Below the pieces are notes generated by a model, which saw only the letters and a list, made by a program, of their open reading frames with translations, ran no database searches and was not told the origin of the DNA. A program made the position numbers and the translations under genes. DNA of 33,351 nucleotides from Candidatus Harrisonbacteria bacterium CG10_big_fil_rev_8_21_14_0_10_40_38 (GTDB lineage Bacteria > Patescibacteriota > Minisyncoccia > UBA6257 > 1-14-0-10-40-38), in the NCBI GenBank assembly GCA_002773535.1, contig PFAZ01000009.1:1388-34738 (forward strand), in the 5' to 3' direction. This document shows positions 17,762-25,962 of the stretch, piece by piece. Position 1 is the first letter of the stretch; the number at the start of each line of letters is the position of its first letter.

Positions 17762-19141
17762 TTATCTATCGCGTGATATGTTTTGTAATTCTGGATTACC
17801 GTAAATGTTTTCGCCTCGGCTTTTCATTTCGACTACAAGTAGCCCTTTAATAGCCAGTCCAATATACTTTGTTTCGATGTTTTTTTTCAATACTTCCCCT
17901 GTTTGAATGTTTATTTTCCAAGCATATCCAAATCTGGAACGGAAGCGACTTAAAGAGTTTTCTATTATGCCTACTCCTTCTTCAATAAAATTGCTCTTTC
18001 CGGCAACTTCTCCAAGCCGAATAAGCTCTACTCCAAAATCTATATTTGGATCGAGAAGCGAATAGCCGCAACCGTCTATTTCCTCGACTGTGCCGGTTTG
18101 GCTAATAAATTTGCGCCAATGATTTACAATCTCCTCTGACTTTTTTAAATATTTGTCATGAGAGTAGACGCGAAATAATTCAGTAAAACATTCGATCATG
18201 GAGTGGGCTTTTTGTAGTGGTGCTGGATTTTCTTTTTTAGATTTTTTTTGCCATTCGTTTGTAAAGACGCCATCTCTGTAGGTTTTTTCAAAAAAAGATT
18301 CCGCCCATTTTTCGCAGGCTTCTTTGTATTTATTTTCTTTTGTTATTTCATATAGGCGAATGAGAGAGAAAACCATATAAGCGTTGTCTTTTACAATAAC
18401 CGACGTATTTGAGGAAACCCTTCCCTTTATTTTGAGCGCTGTTTCATACCATGTTTTTGCAATTGGTTTTATATATTTTCGCGCTGGAAATAAATTATTT
18501 ATCTGCCACGTTCGGTCATGAAGATATGGCTCAATAAGATTTTTTGATTCTTTAATATATTTTTTCTGACTTGTGATTTCTGAAAAATTTATCAACTCTT
18601 CTGCAAAATATGCCGTTGCAAGCGTGTTTGCGATTGGAAGCTTTTTTTTAGACTTTAAGTTAACCGCATAAGATATTAGATTGTCTTTAATGAAAAATTT
18701 TTGGAGTCCAGAAAAAAATTTTTCAATACTTTCCTTGACCTCCTTATTTTTGTTGATAAGAAAAATAGATACGAGGCCATTTATGGTATCGGCGTTTTTG
18801 ATTGAGTATATAAATTTTGGCTCTTTATTTTTGTAGATAGCCTCTGTATGAAAAAGACCAACAGAGCTTTGAGCTGATTTAATCGCATTTAACACGTGGT
18901 TGTTAATCCACTCTGTTTTTGCTTTTTCCTCAAATATCTTTCCGCCATAAAGAACATATGGCGCATAATCTCCAAGTTCTTCAAAAATGCCCTCCCTATT
19001 AATGATTTCCCCTGTGTCGCTCTGTATTTTTTGAGGGAGAGCTCCCGTTTTTTTTGAACATGACTCGAGTACGCTATTTACCCGCAAAAACTCTTCTCGC
19101 CTTTCATTGCTTGTCATAAATTTTTTTGAAAAAGCTTCCAA
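17762..19141 (-). CDS. Unrecognised helical protein, possible alpha/alpha-toroid sugar enzyme
   Basis: I do not recognise the family. The 459 residues have no signal peptide or membrane helix. They form a series of amphipathic helices in pairs, with recurring patterns such as DNAYMVFSLIRLYEITKENK, HSMIECFTELFRVYSHDKYL and DFGVELIRLGEVAGKSNFIE. That spacing, with aromatic and His/Asp/Glu residues at helix ends, resembles alpha/alpha-toroid enzymes (uronic acid C5-epimerases, sugar 2-epimerases, unsaturated glycosidases), but this is inference. It is flanked by a GT4 gene and a GT2 gene in one operon. ATG 19141 overlaps the upstream gene by 38 bases; ATG 19117 (MTSNERREE) would overlap by 14 and is equally possible. 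Neither has a strong ribosome binding site. Confidence 0.75.
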   Translation of the reverse strand: MEAFSKKFMTSNERREEFLRVNSVLESCSKKTGALPQKIQSDTGEIINREGIFEELGDYAPYVLYGGKIFEEKAKTEWINNHVLNAIKSAQSSVGLFHTEAIYKNKEPKFIYSIKNADTINGLVSIFLINKNKEVKESIEKFFSGLQKFFIKDNLISYAVNLKSKKKLPIANTLATAYFAEELINFSEITSQKKYIKESKNLIEPYLHDRTWQINNLFPARKYIKPIAKTWYETALKIKGRVSSNTSVIVKDNAYMVFSLIRLYEITKENKYKEACEKWAESFFEKTYRDGVFTNEWQKKSKKENPAPLQKAHSMIECFTELFRVYSHDKYLKKSEEIVNHWRKFISQTGTVEEIDGCGYSLLDPNIDFGVELIRLGEVAGKSNFIEEGVGIIENSLSRFRSRFGYAWKINIQTGEVLKKNIETKYIGLAIKGLLVVEMKSRGENIYGNPELQNISRDR

Positions 19142-20204
19142 ACTCTTCTAAATATTTTTCCTTTTCCGGAAGGTTTTCTGCCGTTCTTTTTCCGGCTTCT
19201 TTTATTTTATTACAAAGAGTGTTGTCTGTTATTAATTTTTTTAAAGAGTTTTCGATATACTCGCAACTTCCAACCGGTACCACAATGCCGTTTTCTCCTG
19301 TTTTTATGATCCAGCCGGCACAGCCAACATCGGTCATAATAACTGTGATACCGTAGGTCATAGCTTCAATTACGGTCCTTCCAAAACCTTCATAATTTGA
19401 TGTCAGTAAAAATATATCCGTATTTTTATATGATTCACTAAGATCAGAACTCCATTCTTCTATTTTTACATACGAGTTCATACTATTATCTTTTATGAAC
19501 TTTTTTATTTTTTTTTCTTGGGGTCCTTTTCCTTTTATTGTTAGTGTGAAGTTTTGAATTTTTGTACGTAGATTTTTTATTGCTCTTAAGGCAAGTAAGA
19601 TGTTTTTTTCCTTTGTGAGACGAGATGCCATAAGTATATGGATTTCTTTATTATTTTCATTTTTGTTGTTATCAAGAACAATTTTTGTTTCTGGGTATAT
19701 AGGAGCAACTAAAATACTTTTGTCATCAATAAAATGCTTCTTTATTATAAATTTTTGAATGCGTTCTGAAACAACACGCGCCCCTTGGGCATATTTTAAT
19801 ATTTTTTTTGCAATTTTATATCTGATTTTATTTTTGAGTTCTTTTCTAAAAAAAGGACTACCGATATCAGTGTGGATTTGAGCAACCCACGGTATTTTAT
19901 TTTCTAAACTAATTTTTCTGCCCACAAGACCGGTTTCAAATGGATCTTGAGTTGTTATGATCCACTCTTTATTATTTTCTGTTATTTTTTTACCAAGTTT
20001 TATTGCTTTTGATATTTGAGTAAATACATTGCCTCCAGTTGTATAAACATGAAGACCATTTTTTAAATCCTTATATTCATAATGATTAGAAAAAATAATA
20101 ACACAGAGTTCATCAGCCCAAGTTAGATAATATTGGCGTAGCCGTTCGGCGGTATCACCACCATTTATAATACTTGCGTCCTTTGATATCATAAGGACTT
20201 TCAT
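19104..20204 (-). CDS. GT-B glycosyltransferase, family 4
   Basis: This 366-residue protein begins with the GT4 acceptor-side pattern MKVLMISKDASIINGGDTAERLRQYY. It has the C-terminal donor domain signatures ILMASRLTKEKNILLALRA, LTIKGKGPQEKKIKKFI and YEGFGRTVIEAMTYGITVIMTDVG (E-x7-E). It should add one sugar in the cytoplasm. Its ATG overlaps the TGA of the double glycosyltransferase gene by ATGA (20201-20204), so the two are translationally coupled. It is A+T-rich and rich in Lys, Ile and Asn, like its neighbours. Confidence 0.88.
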   Translation of the reverse strand: MKVLMISKDASIINGGDTAERLRQYYLTWADELCVIIFSNHYEYKDLKNGLHVYTTGGNVFTQISKAIKLGKKITENNKEWIITTQDPFETGLVGRKISLENKIPWVAQIHTDIGSPFFRKELKNKIRYKIAKKILKYAQGARVVSERIQKFIIKKHFIDDKSILVAPIYPETKIVLDNNKNENNKEIHILMASRLTKEKNILLALRAIKNLRTKIQNFTLTIKGKGPQEKKIKKFIKDNSMNSYVKIEEWSSDLSESYKNTDIFLLTSNYEGFGRTVIEAMTYGITVIMTDVGCAGWIIKTGENGIVVPVGSCEYIENSLKKLITDNTLCNKIKEAGKRTAENLPEKEKYLEEFGSFFKKIYDKQ

Positions 20205-22501
20205 TTTCGTTCAGAATAAATGATTTCTGATACTTTTTTCAGCATTACTTCTTCAGAGAAATCGTCTGTTAGATCTGAAATCTTCTTTCTATTGTATGTA
20301 CTCGGTTTTGATTTAATTATTTTCTTTATAATTTCTTCGATTGAGGCTTGATTATTGTATTCGATTGTTTCTATTTTAAAATCCTTGATATCTATTAGTT
20401 CTTTATTGCCTGTTCTATATGTTGTTGCGATTGGTAAATTTTTTACCTCTAGAGCCTCAATTAGCTGGTGAGACAATCCTTCATACCCTGTATTTAAAAT
20501 AAATATGTCTGCCGCTGAAAGGTATTCGACAACAACGTCTTTAGAAATCTTGCCTAAAATTTTTATATTATTTATTTCACTGGCTGGAATTTTTGCTTGG
20601 AGGGCTTCTTTATCTGGACCATCACCTGCAATGACTAATCTTAACTTTGGTATTTCTTTTCTTAATTCTTTAACGGTTTCAATAAGACACTCGAAACCTT
20701 TCCATGGTACCAGCCTGCCGGAAGAGAATATAACTTTTCCTTCCAAACCTAGTTTTTTTCTTGCCTCTTTTTTGTTTATTGGTTCAATCTTTTTTACAGA
20801 ATTAAGAACTACTTTAATTTTGTCAGGATTCACACCCCATCCCGAGGCCAGGTCTGCTAAGAACACGCTTGGCGTAATGACTTTTGCCGCTTTTTTTACG
20901 GTGTAACTTTGAGAGCGCCTTAATATTTCTACAGGAAATTTATATTTTTTGTTTTGAAAAGTTTCTATGTCGTCTGTGACACCAAAACGCTGTGACCCTT
21001 GTTCCCAAGCATAATCCCCGGTTACGCGGATTATGTATTTTTTTCTCGCAAGACGCGCTGCAAGAGAGGAAATAGTCGCTGCCCCAAAAGAAGTATCAAC
21101 GGCATACACTAGGCTGTTTTTTCTTGCGAGACGGAACGCTTTGAAAAAATAAATGATATGCCTAATTCCTTTTTTGTGTTTTCTTGATATATAAAATATG
21201 CCGTCCCCGTTTTGACCTTCGCCGTAGGTTAAAACTGTTACTTTGCATTTAAACTCCTCGCTTTTGGATATTAATCTTTTTGAATATGTTGCCGCTCCCC
21301 CAATTTCTGGTGGATATATTCCAGTAGCAATAAGCAGATGCGGCTCTGATATCTTTTCGAAAATCAACTTCATTTTTGAGGCAATATTTTCCCAGTCAAA
21401 TTTTTCGGCCTGAGCTCTGCCGTTTTTCTGAAGAGTTTTTACAAGTTTTTGGTTTATAAGAAGCTCTTTGATTTGATTTTTAATATCTTCGTCATTTTCC
21501 GGTTCTGCTAAGAGACCTGTTTCTTTGTGGGTGATAATGTCTGGTATGCCGCCGACTTTAGTGCCTATGACGGGCACCTTTGCCGCCATGGCTTCCAGAA
21601 ATGAATTGCCAAGCCCTTCTGATCTTGAGGGACGCACAAAAATATCTGCTTTTGCGAGATACATAAAAACATCTTTGTTTTTTATTTCGCCAAAAAATTT
21701 TACCTCTTCAGAAACATCTAGTCTTCCCGCAAGTATTTTTAGTTCTTGTTCGAGCGGCCCACTGCCTAAGATCCAGACTTCGAAATCGGGGGCTTTTTCG
21801 GCTTTAAGTTTTGCAGCGGCTTTGATTAAAATATCTACTCCATTTTTGCGAACAAGGCGCGAAGTGGTAATAATGATTTTTTTTGTTTTTTTCTTTTTCT
21901 CTTTTTTTGCTATCGATACAGATTCATCGATTTGGAGTATATCAACACCGTTGGGAATAACCTCTATTGGGCAGTTTGCCCCGTGGCGTTTTGCGAGATC
22001 TGCTAAAAATGAACTTATTGTTTGAATGCTATCTGCCTTCTTTAGAACCAACTTCCATATGGGATAAAAAATACCCAGTCTTTTTTTAATGTGTTCCTCG
22101 GAGTCGCCTTCCTGCAATGTTAAAATAAAAGGAATTTTTGGGTGCCTCAATTTAAAGAGCAGCGCTGAAAAGCCGCTGAATCCAGCCATGATTGACCAGA
22201 TTGCGTCTAAGGGTCTTTCTTCATGCGAAGCTTCTGCGGCTCTCCACGCCTTCCATATATATCCAATTTTTTCCAGTTTTCTCCCGTAGTGCTGGGAGGT
22301 GCTTTTGCCCCTACCAACTCTCACAATCTCGATATTGCCGATTTTTTCACCACGAGGCCATCTATCGTCAAATCGATAGGTAAAACAAACAAACCTTTCG
22401 GGTATCCGATTAGTTATCTCTTGTGTTGCCAGCTCAGCCCCACCTATTAGCGGGTGGTAAGCAAGGGAAAATATGCCTATATTGAGGTTGGAATCGTTCA
22501 T
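20201..22501 (-). CDS. Double GT-B glycosyltransferase: two GT4 modules fused in one chain
   Basis: The 766 residues hold two complete GT4 modules. Module 1 (about 1-385): FSLAYHPLIGGAELATQE at the start, TTSRLVRKNGVD, WILGSGPLEQELK, and E-x7-E at E295-E303 (EGLGNSFLE) followed by GTKVGGIPDII. Module 2 (about 386-766): ATGIYPPEIGGAATYSKRL, SSGRLVPWKGFE, VIAGDGPDKEAL, and E-x7-E at E674-E682 (EGLSHQLIE). The junction (KISEPHLLIATG) has no in-frame start, so this is one gene and not a missed boundary. A lysine-rich stretch (200-208) is encoded by A runs. The modules differ in sequence, so they probably add two consecutive sugars. It leads the operon 22501-17062. Confidence 0.9.
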   Translation of the reverse strand: MNDSNLNIGIFSLAYHPLIGGAELATQEITNRIPERFVCFTYRFDDRWPRGEKIGNIEIVRVGRGKSTSQHYGRKLEKIGYIWKAWRAAEASHEERPLDAIWSIMAGFSGFSALLFKLRHPKIPFILTLQEGDSEEHIKKRLGIFYPIWKLVLKKADSIQTISSFLADLAKRHGANCPIEVIPNGVDILQIDESVSIAKKEKKKKTKKIIITTSRLVRKNGVDILIKAAAKLKAEKAPDFEVWILGSGPLEQELKILAGRLDVSEEVKFFGEIKNKDVFMYLAKADIFVRPSRSEGLGNSFLEAMAAKVPVIGTKVGGIPDIITHKETGLLAEPENDEDIKNQIKELLINQKLVKTLQKNGRAQAEKFDWENIASKMKLIFEKISEPHLLIATGIYPPEIGGAATYSKRLISKSEEFKCKVTVLTYGEGQNGDGIFYISRKHKKGIRHIIYFFKAFRLARKNSLVYAVDTSFGAATISSLAARLARKKYIIRVTGDYAWEQGSQRFGVTDDIETFQNKKYKFPVEILRRSQSYTVKKAAKVITPSVFLADLASGWGVNPDKIKVVLNSVKKIEPINKKEARKKLGLEGKVIFSSGRLVPWKGFECLIETVKELRKEIPKLRLVIAGDGPDKEALQAKIPASEINNIKILGKISKDVVVEYLSAADIFILNTGYEGLSHQLIEALEVKNLPIATTYRTGNKELIDIKDFKIETIEYNNQASIEEIIKKIIKSKPSTYNRKKISDLTDDFSEEVMLKKVSEIIYSERK

Positions 22502-22531
22502 GGTGTAACTACTACTTGGATTATATTATAT
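22502..22531. promoter_or_regulatory. Divergent promoter region with paired TATAAT boxes
   Basis: The 28-base gap between the double glycosyltransferase (minus) and the next GT4 gene (plus) contains ATTATATTATAT (22520-22531). On the minus strand it reads as two overlapping perfect TATAAT boxes, giving a leader of about 11 bases. A TTGACT lies at 22539-22544 on the minus strand, but only 13 bases from the nearer box, too close for a normal -35. The plus-strand start must be driven from within the same few bases or by a promoter inside the divergent gene. Confidence 0.35.
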
Positions 22532-23684
22532 GAAAACCAGTCAACTAGAAGAAAAGCAACGTACGCGTGTACTTTATCTTATAACGAAATCAGATATTGG
22601 TGGAGCGCAAAAATATGTCACTGATCTCCAAAAGAATCTGAATAAAAACTTATTTGACGCGAAGATTATCTATGGGGGTAGAGATGTAAAATGGCTCTCA
22701 AACAGAACCAGTCTCTGGGGTTTGTTTTTTAATGATTTATTTGCGGTTTTTGAACTAGTATCAATATTCCGAAAAGAAAAGCCGCATATTATACATCTCA
22801 ATAGCTCCAAGGCCGGAGTTGTTGGTTCTTTTGCTGGAGCTATATATAAGTTAACCACAAGAACCCTAAGACCCAAAATCGTTTTTACAGCTCATGGGTG
22901 GGTTTTTAATCCAGATAATTATTATTCCTCTCCTGTGAGATGGGCTCATATTCTTCTTCATAAATTTGCTGCTATTTTTCAGGATAAAATTATTTGTGTT
23001 TCAGAATATGACAGACTCTTGGCAATAAAATATAAAATTGCGCCTGCAAATAAACTTATAACGATTCACAATGGAATCAATGTTGATATGGATTTTTTGC
23101 CGAGAGATGAAGCGAGAAGGGAAATATTGCATCGTTTAAATAAGGATGACTCGAATGGAAATTTTTTGAATTCGCAATGGATAGGGTCAATCGGAAGGTT
23201 AACTAAGGAAAAAGACTATGCGACATTTATAAACTCTGCGGTAAAACTGGTTGACGCTTATTTTTTTATAGTAGGTTCAGGAAATGAATTTAAAAATTTA
23301 GAAAAACTAATTATAGATCTTAACCTTACTTCAAAGGTTTTTATTGTACCACCAAAAGGAAAAGACGCAGAGCTCTTGAAGGCTTTCGATATATTTACAC
23401 TTACTTCTATTAAAGAAGGTCTCCCCTATACCCTACTAGAAGCAGGAGCGGCATCACTACCACTAGTTGTTACGCGGGTCGGGGGGGTGCCGGAGGTTGT
23501 TTTGAGTGGAATAAATGGATTGGTGGTTCAGAAAAAATCACCTGTTGATTTGGCGCATGCTTTTTTGTCTTTGTTGTCTGATAAAAATTTGCGAACTAAT
23601 TACTCTAAACAAAGTGGAGTTGAGATAGAAAAAAGATTTTTACTTTCTTCTATGATTCAGAAAACTGAGGATTTGTATATTTAG
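22530..23684 (+). CDS. GT-B glycosyltransferase, family 4 (capsule-type)
   Basis: This 384-residue protein has VLYLITKSDIGGAQKYVTDL near the N-terminus, HLNSSKAGVVGSFAG, FTAHGWVFN and IHNGINVD. Its donor domain has IGSIGRLTKEKDYATFI, FFIVGSGNEFKNLE and E-x7-E in KEGLPYTLLEAG. These match the GT4 group that includes capsule and exopolysaccharide enzymes. It is a single-gene plus-strand insertion in a minus-strand cluster. The gap upstream is 28 bases, and its TAG shares four bases (TTAG, 23681-23684) with the convergent GT-C gene. Confidence 0.9.
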   Translation: MKTSQLEEKQRTRVLYLITKSDIGGAQKYVTDLQKNLNKNLFDAKIIYGGRDVKWLSNRTSLWGLFFNDLFAVFELVSIFRKEKPHIIHLNSSKAGVVGSFAGAIYKLTTRTLRPKIVFTAHGWVFNPDNYYSSPVRWAHILLHKFAAIFQDKIICVSEYDRLLAIKYKIAPANKLITIHNGINVDMDFLPRDEARREILHRLNKDDSNGNFLNSQWIGSIGRLTKEKDYATFINSAVKLVDAYFFIVGSGNEFKNLEKLIIDLNLTSKVFIVPPKGKDAELLKAFDIFTLTSIKEGLPYTLLEAGAASLPLVVTRVGGVPEVVLSGINGLVVQKKSPVDLAHAFLSLLSDKNLRTNYSKQSGVEIEKRFLLSSMIQKTEDLYI

Positions 23685-25252
23685 AGAAGTTTAAATACAG
23701 CGGCCTTATCTGTTTCGATTCCTTTTTTAAACCTAGTATCTGATTCTAAAAACTTTAGAAAGTCTGGATTTTGATTTTTATCCACAAAAACATATTTTGC
23801 CTTGAAATTTTCTTTGATAACTGTATATGTGTCTTCAAGCTCGTCGAGGCGACACTCGATTTTTCCACAAGTCTTATCCGTTAATATTCCCGCAGAAATA
23901 TAATGGAATTTCCAGTAAAATTCCGGAGAGTAGTCATAGAGAAAAATAGGGTCTAGGCCTGATGTGTATCGATTTTTGTTATTCCAAAAAAATAACGGTG
24001 AAAAATTGCTCCAATTTGCGTTAAATACCAAATCTCCGGCATTGCTGTCTTTTGCAATCCATTCGCCTTCTTCTCTGTAGCGATCCGGCGTCGAAGCGGT
24101 TTCCTTAAAACTTTTTAAAGTTTTTAGGCCGGAATAAGGAATCAAAATAACCAAGGCGATTATTAGCGATATTTTAGTGCTGCTTTCGATTTTGTTTTTT
24201 ATATGCGGAGCTGATTTTTCACGAATTTCTTTTAGTGCAGATATTAAAAACAGTATTCCGAAGGCGACCCAAAAATCATATGCTTTTCTTGCAACTATCA
24301 TAGTCATTCCAAAAAAAATTGCCGAAAGAATAAATAGGCTTGCAGTGTGCGCGGTTATTCTTTTTTCTGATTTTTTGGATTTATACGCTACAAATCCATA
24401 CCAAATGATCCCGATAAGCCAAAAGAGAAGGATTATTCCAAAATTTTTTATCAATGTCGCCGAGGAGAGAGGCAAGTTTTCAGAACCAAACAGAAGAGGT
24501 AGCCCGGATTGTTTTTCGGTAATAAGTTTAATAATTTGGACATAAAACAATTTAATTGAATCTAATGCATGAGGACGAGCGATCCATCCAAATGATGTTC
24601 CCAAAAATACAGCTAAAAGATTTTTCCATGCGAAACTTTTTTCTAATATTAGAGATACGCAGGTAATTACTAATCCGATTAAAATTGGCAGCCAAATGAA
24701 ATTAAAATGAATCCAAGATATTGCAAATGATGCTGTAAAGATTGAAATAAGTTGAAGCCGTAGTGTTTTTGTACTTTGAGCTTCTTTTAACAGAAGAATA
24801 GCTAGAAGTATAGAGAACGCAACCGATATAGTTTGCGGCCGTGTCATTCCCAATCTGTAGAGAATATTTGGAGCGGAAAAAATAAAAAGCCCGAGCCAGC
24901 CCCATGGGTATACAAATTTTTCTTTTTTTATCGCCCAAAAAAATATTCCTAAAAGGAGAGTTGTTGATATTATTCCCGCTATTTTAAGCCCAAAAACCGG
25001 GTCTTTAAAAAGAGTGAATGGAATTAATGTAACTCCAAACCCATACCAAAGAGATGAGCCGAGATTGCCAAGAGTTGAAAGAGGTAATTGTGAAAACGCA
25101 GTGTTTGTGATTCCGTTTTTGTATTCTTGCGCGAGTTTAATATAAAAGAAAGAGTCTATTTCAGGAATATTAGGGGTTGATAAATGGATTAGAAGATTGA
25201 GTCCGAAAATAATAAGGCAAGGGATTATTATGCTCTTTGCCCAAAGATTCAT
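23681..25252 (-). CDS. GT-C membrane glycosyltransferase with C-terminal soluble domain
   Basis: This 523-residue protein has about ten hydrophobic segments. The first loop carries an acidic pair in IPEIDSFFYIKLAQEYKNG, the expected catalytic site of GT-C enzymes, and a later loop has GMTRPQTIS. The C-terminal 140 residues are soluble and contain NANWSNFSPLFFWNN followed by GLDPIFLYDYSPEFYW, a pattern shared by a group of bacterial PMT-like proteins and placed where STT3 enzymes have WWDYG. Transfer from a lipid-linked sugar to an external acceptor is likely. It lies two bases after the TPR gene (stop 25255, start 25252), so the pair forms one operon and may act together. Confidence 0.8.
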   Translation of the reverse strand: MNLWAKSIIIPCLIIFGLNLLIHLSTPNIPEIDSFFYIKLAQEYKNGITNTAFSQLPLSTLGNLGSSLWYGFGVTLIPFTLFKDPVFGLKIAGIISTTLLLGIFFWAIKKEKFVYPWGWLGLFIFSAPNILYRLGMTRPQTISVAFSILLAILLLKEAQSTKTLRLQLISIFTASFAISWIHFNFIWLPILIGLVITCVSLILEKSFAWKNLLAVFLGTSFGWIARPHALDSIKLFYVQIIKLITEKQSGLPLLFGSENLPLSSATLIKNFGIILLFWLIGIIWYGFVAYKSKKSEKRITAHTASLFILSAIFFGMTMIVARKAYDFWVAFGILFLISALKEIREKSAPHIKNKIESSTKISLIIALVILIPYSGLKTLKSFKETASTPDRYREEGEWIAKDSNAGDLVFNANWSNFSPLFFWNNKNRYTSGLDPIFLYDYSPEFYWKFHYISAGILTDKTCGKIECRLDELEDTYTVIKENFKAKYVFVDKNQNPDFLKFLESDTRFKKGIETDKAAVFKLL

Positions 25253-25254
25253 GT

Positions 25255-25854
25255 TTACTTTTCTAGATTTTCGTAATGCTCCAGTGCTTGTTTTAGTGAT
25301 GGCTCGTCTGGTACAACTACAAGACCTTGTTTTATTACTTCTATCGCTTGATCAGCTTTTTCGGTGTAAAAATTTTCATAAAAATCAGCTAAGCCAAGAT
25401 AGAGATAGCCAAGAGTTGGATCTATTTCTATTGCTTTTAGATAATTTTCTTCTGCTTTTTCAAAGTCTTTTATATAGCTGCCATATAGGCCGCCAAGGTT
25501 ATAATATGGCGTGGAATGTTTCGGGTTTACTATCTTTGCATACTCCCACGCGTCTCTCGCACCGTTGTAGTTATTAAATATCTTTTTAATGATCCCAACC
25601 TGAATCCAGAGATCGATATTGTCAGGAGTGTTTTTAAGACCTTCATTGAGGTCACTTAATTCATTTTTATATTTTTCCTGAACATCTTTTGGGATTTCGG
25701 CTATAAATAGATCTGTGCCTATGTTTTCAATCGCATCACCTTTGTATTTTGGAAGAGTACCGCCTCCTATTCCATTTGAGCTTGTGAAAAAAAATACGCC
25801 ACCGAGAACCGCTACGGCCACTGCGCCAAATATGATTATTTGAATCTTTTTCAT
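25255..25854 (-). CDS. Membrane-anchored TPR protein
   Basis: The 199 residues begin with a basic start and one hydrophobic helix (IIIFGAVAVAVLGGVFFF, about 6-24), then a Gly/Ser linker. From about residue 80 on there are three TPR-like helix pairs (LWIQVGIIKKIFNNYNGARD, PYYNLGGLYGSYIKDFEKAE, GYLYLGLADFYENF). There is no lipobox Cys, so it is anchored by the helix with repeats probably outside. TPRs bind partner proteins; the two-base spacing to the GT-C gene suggests it scaffolds that enzyme or presents its acceptor. The ATG at 25854 sits just after a strong promoter. Confidence 0.82.
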   Translation of the reverse strand: MKKIQIIIFGAVAVAVLGGVFFFTSSNGIGGGTLPKYKGDAIENIGTDLFIAEIPKDVQEKYKNELSDLNEGLKNTPDNIDLWIQVGIIKKIFNNYNGARDAWEYAKIVNPKHSTPYYNLGGLYGSYIKDFEKAEENYLKAIEIDPTLGYLYLGLADFYENFYTEKADQAIEVIKQGLVVVPDEPSLKQALEHYENLEK

Positions 25855-25866
25855 AATTTATCGCTA

Positions 25867-25895
25867 ATTCTATTTTTTTTTGCGGAATTTGTCAA
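25867..25895 (-). promoter_or_regulatory. Strong sigma70-type promoter of the TPR/GT-C operon
   Basis: Perfect -35 TTGACA (25890-25895), a 17-base spacer and 5/6 -10 TAGAAT (25867-25872). Twelve bases separate the -10 from the ATG, so the leader would be only about five bases and lacks a Shine-Dalgarno sequence. The TT of the -35 is the end of the U tract of the upstream terminator, so one transcription unit ends exactly where the next begins. Confidence 0.75.
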
Positions 25896-25925
25896 AAAAA
25901 ACCGCCCTCCCCATAAGGAGAGGGC
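25894..25925 (-). terminator. Intrinsic terminator of the S-layer-like gene
   Basis: On the minus strand GCCCTC (25925-25920) pairs with GAGGGC (25909-25904) around a 10-base loop that can form further G-C pairs, followed by GG and eight T (25894-25901). It lies 38 bases after the stop codon at 25963. Clear G+C stem and U tract make this the best terminator in the window. Confidence 0.9.
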
Positions 25926-25962
25926 TAAGTTTTTAGCTAAACATTAACTCTCAAGGAAAATG

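Noticed and set aside
12529-20204. Recoded genetic code (TGA as glycine, as in Gracilibacteria/SR1)
   Set aside because: TGA ends three genes at natural C-termini, two of them in ATGA overlaps with the next start, and no gene needs TGA read-through.
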